From the NCBI RefSeq assembly GCF_028401425.1, contig NZ_JAQOMS010000002.1, forward strand, positions 3,844,001 through 3,908,000: 64,000 bases of DNA, given 5' to 3'. Under the pieces are notes generated by a model. The model had not been told where the DNA came from, ran no database searches, and worked only from the letters and a program-made list of their open reading frames with translations. Numbering within the stretch: the first letter of the stretch is position 1; every line of letters begins with the position of its first letter. Source of the DNA: Psychrosphaera algicola. Its GTDB lineage: Bacteria; Pseudomonadota; Gammaproteobacteria; Enterobacterales; Alteromonadaceae. This document shows positions 59,942 through 64,000 of this stretch, one piece after another. The position numbers and the translations under genes are program-made.

Positions 59942-60977
59942 TTACATCCCTACGGATGATAAAAAGCCGTATATTTCTTTAAGAATACGGCTTTGTTGGC
60001 CGTAGTAATTAGTACCAACGTGCAGTTTTCTTTGTCGATAATCGACCTTAAAATACTTCCGGGCTAATTTCTTCCGCATATCAACATTGGCGAGAACCCA
60101 ACTGTTATCAGCATATTGATATAAATCTAAGATGGCATAATCACTATTAGCGACACTTTCTGCTAATTTTTTGTTTTCATTTTGTTGTGGCATAAAAGCA
60201 CTGAGCATAATTAATGCGTCCGGCAAAAACTGGCGATTTTGGGCGATGATTTCCGTTATCCAAGCGCAGCTTTTTCCCTGACAAATAACAAGATAGTAGC
60301 CGGGTGAACTCGCGGCAAGTTGCCATGCAGCATCTAATCGACGTTGGATTTCTGTACTGATTTTTTGCTCCCTTCGGGAGTGAAAATGGGGTCAATATAA
60401 AACGATTTTAGCTGTAAGTTAGGATTCGTTTTTCGGCAACCTCAGTTTTTGGATCTACCTCACTTTCTGTTTGTTGTTCCGAACTTGAAGGTTCATCAAC
60501 TGTACCAACTTCCACGGTGTCTGTGGCGTTTTCATCAGTGGCAGGTGTTGTTTCTTCTTCGATGATTTGTGAAAGGTCATCTGGCATTGTCAGTAATAAA
60601 CTGTTCCAGCCATAGTCTGTAAGCTTGTCGTATAGCCCACTGATCGCAGCTTGTTTATGAATAGGTTGCTCGATATCAGGTACAATGATCGCCGTGCCTT
60701 TGGTTAGGCCCGCGGTTTGTTCTTTAAATAATGCAATAAACTCTTGGTCGCCAGCGGTTAGAAACTTAATTTGTTCGTCAGCAATAAAGTGACGAATGTC
60801 TTCTGCATGCTGACGCGCTTTAGAGATCGGCGGGACATATTCAGCTGCGTTTGCAAGTTGCATAAACAACAGGCTACAGGCCAGCGCAGTCGTGACTAAT
60901 GTCGCAATCGTTCGTATTGGTGACATTTTGTTGTTTTTAATAAATGTTTTCCTGTCTTTTGCCATTACTTTACGCAT
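59942..60977 (-). CDS. DUF3530 family secreted protein
   Basis: A hydrophobic N-terminal signal (IATLVTTALACSLLFMQLAN then AAEYVPP) precedes an alpha/beta-hydrolase-like protein: GTAIIVPDIEQPIHKQAAI, YGWNSLLLTMPDD, an acidic Glu/Thr linker (about residues 145-185), then SPGYYLVICQGKSCAW and PDALIMLSAFMPQQNENKKL. This layout is DUF3530. The usual nucleophile elbow reads CQGKSCAW, so catalysis is uncertain. The frame breaks near 60405 and near 60205. Start uncertain: ATG 60926 is possible. A hairpin (AAAGCCGTAT / ATACGGCTTT) overlaps its 3' end. Confidence 0.75.
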
Positions 60978-61111
60978 AAAATAGTTAACTCGTTGGCTCT
61001 ATTATTTAATATCGGCTTTAGTTTCAATTCCTATAGCGCTTTGAGCATAATATTAATAAGGGTGATCGATATCGAACTTTTATCGTACATAGATAATTTA
61101 AGTGAAGTTGC

Positions 61112-62242
61112 ATGAAGTATATTAATTCAGAAAATTATAAACACGAACATGGGGACAAAATTGGCGTTCTTCTTGTTAATCTAGGTACGCCAGAAGCGCC
61201 AACTAAGGCGGCTGTAAAGCCTTATTTAAAGCAATTTTTGTCTGATCCCCGTGTAGTCGAAATTCCAAGGGTAATTTGGTACATGATCCTAAACGGGATT
61301 ATTTTACCTTTTCGTTCAAAGCGTTCCGCTCATGCATATCAACAAATTTGGACCGAACAAGGCTCGCCATTATTAGCGAACACAGCGAGTCTTTGCGGCG
61401 GTGTTGTTAAACGTATGGCACAAAAACACCCAAACCTAGTGGTCGATTTTGCTATGCGTTATGGCAAACCCGATATGGAAAGTAAATTGCAATCATTATT
61501 GGATAAAGGGGCGACTAAACTCATTGTTTTACCTTTATATCCTCAGTATTCAGCGACAACGACTGGCTCAACGTTTGACGAAATAGCGCGTTTGTTTTCA
61601 AAGCGTCGCTGGTTTCCAGAATTACGGTTTGTGAACCAATATCACGATGATCCTAATTATATTGAGGCATTGGCCAATAAAGTGAAAGCGCATTGGCAGC
61701 AACATGGCAAGGCAGAAAAGCTCGTATTGTCTTTTCATGGGATCCCAAAACGGTTCTGGTTAAATGGTGATCCCTATGTTTGCCAATGTTTTAAAACAGC
61801 GAGATTGTTAGCTGAAAAATTGGAACTTACAAAAGATGAAATGCTAACGTGTTTTCAGTCTCGATTTGGAAAAGCGGAATGGGTGCAACCTTATCTAGAA
61901 GGTACGTTAAAAGCGTTGCCCGGCAAAGGCGTAAAGTCAGTGCAAGTATTTAGCCTATGGTTTTCCGTGGATTGTCTGGAAACACTTGAAGAAATTGCAG
62001 TAGAAAACAAAGAGTATTTTGAAGACGCTGGCGGTGAACGTTTTCAATATATTCCCTGTTTAAATGACGATGAGTCTCATGTTGACATGATAATGAATGT
62101 TATTGAACGTCATGCAAGCGGTTGGGACCTAGCGGATGGTCAATCGCCAGAAGCGCATGCAGAGGCTAATGCAAACCTGCGTCAAAGCGTTATTGATAAA
62201 GAAGAAGAACTTTCTCAAATTTCGTCAGTCACGAGCGTTTAG
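61112..62242 (+). CDS. hemH: Ferrochelatase
   Basis: Inserts iron into protoporphyrin IX, the last step of heme synthesis. GVLLVNLGTPEAPTKAAVKP, YPQYSATTTGSTFD, the catalytic His in LSFHGIPKRF and the metal-side Glu in DCLETLEEIAVE are intact. In VFSLWFSVDCLE the usual PGF reads LWF, which may be a base error. 376 residues, slightly long because of a charged C-terminal tail. Intact frame, own upstream gap of 134 bases. Confidence 0.95.
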   Translation: MKYINSENYKHEHGDKIGVLLVNLGTPEAPTKAAVKPYLKQFLSDPRVVEIPRVIWYMILNGIILPFRSKRSAHAYQQIWTEQGSPLLANTASLCGGVVKRMAQKHPNLVVDFAMRYGKPDMESKLQSLLDKGATKLIVLPLYPQYSATTTGSTFDEIARLFSKRRWFPELRFVNQYHDDPNYIEALANKVKAHWQQHGKAEKLVLSFHGIPKRFWLNGDPYVCQCFKTARLLAEKLELTKDEMLTCFQSRFGKAEWVQPYLEGTLKALPGKGVKSVQVFSLWFSVDCLETLEEIAVENKEYFEDAGGERFQYIPCLNDDESHVDMIMNVIERHASGWDLADGQSPEAHAEANANLRQSVIDKEEELSQISSVTSV

Positions 62243-62296
62243 TAAGTAGGCGCTCTTAATACATAATAATAAGTCTAATCGAGTGAAAATTACATT

Positions 62297-63673
62297 ATGA
62301 CAAATGACCTCTCAATTCTGTCGTCAAATAACGATAAAGGTTCAGCAATTGCCTTATTACCCTTAGCTTTCTTTGTCGCTATCTTTTTGGGGACAGGCAT
62401 TGCATTGCATTTACAAGGCGTGGCATATGCGTTTTATCAATTGCCTGCACCTGTCGCCATTATTCCGGCTATTATCCTCGCCTTAATGCTTGACCGAACA
62501 CGTCAAAGACAGGCAAATAATGGTTTGTTAGTCGCGCCATTGGAAACCAGTTTGAATTCATTTATTGAGGGCATGGGGAATAATAAAGTTATTACTATGT
62601 GCTTGATTTACTTGCTTGCCGGGGCGTTTTCATCGGTGGCAAAGATCACGGGTGGTGTCGATGCCGTTGTCGCTTTAGGCCTTGATTTAATTCCGGGTCA
62701 ACTGGTCGTTGCTGGGTTATTTATAATATCGGCCATCATAGCAACGGCAATGGGGACAAGTATGGGGACAATTGGTGCGGTAGCGCCAATTGCCGTAGGT
62801 GTTGTTAGTGCCACAGATATTGACCCCGCATTTTTAGCCGGCGCTGTTGTGGGTGGCGCAATATTTGGTGATAACTTAAGTTTTATTTCTGATACAACTA
62901 TCGCGGCAACAAAAACGCAGGGCGCTGAGCTGAAGGATAAATTTAAAGAAAACCTAAGATTTGCATTACCCGCCGCAATTATTTGTTTGGTTATTTATAG
63001 TTTTGCGTTGGACTCACAGGTGACTGAGTTACCGAGTCAGGTGGATTCAAATTGGATCTTAGCCTTACCTTATTTCCTAATTATTGTATTGGCAATTTTA
63101 GGTGTTAACGTATTTGCGGTATTGTTATTAGGTACTGTTTTATCGGCTTTGAGCGGCGCAGTTTTTGCTGATTACGAGCTAGCTAATTTGGGTAAAGATA
63201 TTTATGCCGGTTTTAGTGCGATGCAGGAGATATTCTTACTCGGGTTGTTAATAGGTGGTTTAAGCCAATTGATGAAAGTGCAGGGTGGTTTAGGGTTCTT
63301 AGTCAGAAAAATGGAGAGCTTTACGCAACGGTTTGCCAGTGAAACGAACAAATACGCCAATAAATTTGCAATAGGTGGATTGGCTTTCATTACCAATTTA
63401 GCCGTGGCAAACAATACCGTGTCAATTATCGTTACCGGTGATACAGCGAAACAGCTAGCTGAAGACGCTAAGATCTCTCCTAAACAAAGTGCAAGCTTAC
63501 TTGATATCTTCAGTTGCATAGCTCAGGGCATCGTTCCTTATGGCGCTCAGGCACTTTTGGCTGCTGCGTCATTTGGTATCTCACCGGTCGAAGTTGTCAC
63601 AAACGTTTGGTACTGTTTTATTCTGGCACTGGTAACTATTGTTCTGTTGTTTTGGAAAAACGGCGAGAGCTAG
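62297..63673 (+). CDS. NhaC-family Na+/H+ antiporter-like transporter
   Basis: A 458-residue inner-membrane protein of about 11 to 12 helices: PLAFFVAIFLGTGIALHLQG, MGTSMGTIGAVAPIAVGVVS, GGAIFGDNLSFISDTTIAAT. These are conserved in the NhaC superfamily; members exchange sodium or organic acids and amines with protons. Exact substrate unknown. It starts 54 bases after hemH and may share its transcript. Intact frame. Confidence 0.85.
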   Translation: MTNDLSILSSNNDKGSAIALLPLAFFVAIFLGTGIALHLQGVAYAFYQLPAPVAIIPAIILALMLDRTRQRQANNGLLVAPLETSLNSFIEGMGNNKVITMCLIYLLAGAFSSVAKITGGVDAVVALGLDLIPGQLVVAGLFIISAIIATAMGTSMGTIGAVAPIAVGVVSATDIDPAFLAGAVVGGAIFGDNLSFISDTTIAATKTQGAELKDKFKENLRFALPAAIICLVIYSFALDSQVTELPSQVDSNWILALPYFLIIVLAILGVNVFAVLLLGTVLSALSGAVFADYELANLGKDIYAGFSAMQEIFLLGLLIGGLSQLMKVQGGLGFLVRKMESFTQRFASETNKYANKFAIGGLAFITNLAVANNTVSIIVTGDTAKQLAEDAKISPKQSASLLDIFSCIAQGIVPYGAQALLAAASFGISPVEVVTNVWYCFILALVTIVLLFWKNGES

Positions 63674-63710
63674 TGATTAGGCTTACGACTTTGTTGTCAG
63701 TTGCATTTAG

Positions 63711-63735
63711 AGGCTCTTATCCAGAGCCTTTTTAT
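63711..63735 (+). terminator. Terminator after the NhaC-type gene
   Basis: AGGCTCT / AGAGCCT with a 5-base loop, followed by TTTTTATT. Confidence 0.8.
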
Positions 63736-63861
63736 TCCCGGTAATTACTCAATGCCATTTGATACACCTAAAGGTTATCTCAATTACCGACTATTAAATT
63801 ATTGAGTGCTAGCTGAGAAAGATGTCTGACGTGAGAATATCTTTATGGTGGCATGTTTTTT

Positions 63862-63897
63862 GAAAAAAACCGCAACAATTAAATGTTACGGTTTTGA
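63862..63897 (-). terminator. Terminator of the aminotransferase gene
   Basis: AAAAACCGCAACA / TGTTACGGTTTT (one G-T pair) with a short AT loop, about 25 bases past the minus-strand stop at 63918. Confidence 0.7.
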
Positions 63898-63917
63898 TTT
63901 ACAGTAAATAATGGCGC

Positions 63918-64000
63918 TTATTTATTAAGTACAGCCGCCAGTGATTCTGCTAGGTAATTTGCATTGGTGTCGTTAACACCGGCAACATTCACTCGGCTTG
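63918..64000 (-). CDS. Aspartate/aromatic aminotransferase, C-terminal end
   Basis: Only the last 27 codons are in the window. On the minus strand they read SRVNVAGVNDTNANYLAESL then AAVLNK and a stop, which matches the C-terminal end of the AspC/TyrB class (SGR-x-NVAG). The rest of the gene lies beyond the window edge, so nothing else can be said. Confidence 0.6.
   Translation of the reverse strand, partial: SRVNVAGVNDTNANYLAESLAAVLNK

Noticed and set aside
59963..59994. Hairpin AAAGCCGTAT / ATACGGCTTT as a separate terminator
   Set aside because: It lies within the DUF3530 coding end, so I only note it in that entry; it may still end djlA transcripts.

Overview
The window looks like the chromosome of an agar-degrading marine gammaproteobacterium of the Alteromonadales type. 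The evidence is two lipoprotein beta-agarases (GH86, GH50), a GH117 neoagarooligosaccharide hydrolase and a KDG-type sugar kinase, together with standard gammaproteobacterial blocks: lptD-surA-pdxA-rsmA-apaG-apaH facing djlA, argP facing argO, hemH and dld. The genus cannot be fixed from the sequence alone. I saw no rRNA, tRNA or CRISPR array.

Layout. 1-1.0 kb: cold-shock protein and a YkgJ-type cysteine-cluster protein. 1.1-11.0 kb: agar catabolism, with GH86 agarase, a GntR/FCD regulator, GH50 agarase, a double-cyclophilin lipoprotein, a KDG kinase and GH117. Five copies of a palindrome (ATTGTTWACAAAAT type) lie in the intergenic regions and probably form the GntR regulon. 11.3-24 kb: a membrane protein, a GH31 glycosidase, an Aer-like chemoreceptor, an MFS sugar transporter, assorted enzymes and a LacI regulator. 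A 16-bp element containing GAATACGTATGTA lies upstream of GH31, the transporter and lacI, and probably defines an alpha-glucoside regulon. 24-32.4 kb: redox and stress enzymes, D-lactate dehydrogenase and a Kef-type antiporter.

32.6-40.5 kb is the accessory region. A Fic protein is followed by a graveyard of Rhs polymorphic-toxin tips. Two Rhs tips with nearly identical cores face each other as inverted repeats. One ends in a PD-(D/E)xK-like nuclease domain with an immunity gene; the other ends in a toxin domain I do not recognise. Between them lie orphan immunity genes, an IS3-family element that cut one cassette, a third Rhs core scrap, REP/RAYT remnants and three copies of a repeat with a UUCG-loop hairpin.

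40.5-64 kb: DUF3297, DUF1697, a PAS-GGDEF-EAL protein, argP/argO, an SMP-30-like protein divergent from a GH10 xylanase, a DUF5060 hydrolase, a chemoreceptor, the envelope/ribosome-maturation operon, djlA, a DUF3530 protein, hemH, an NhaC-type antiporter and the end of an aminotransferase gene.

Caution on sequence quality: more than half of the genes, including ones normally essential (lptD, rsmA), are broken by single-base shifts, mostly beside short homopolymers. Most are probably uncorrected sequencing indels. I give one interval for each gene and note the breaks.
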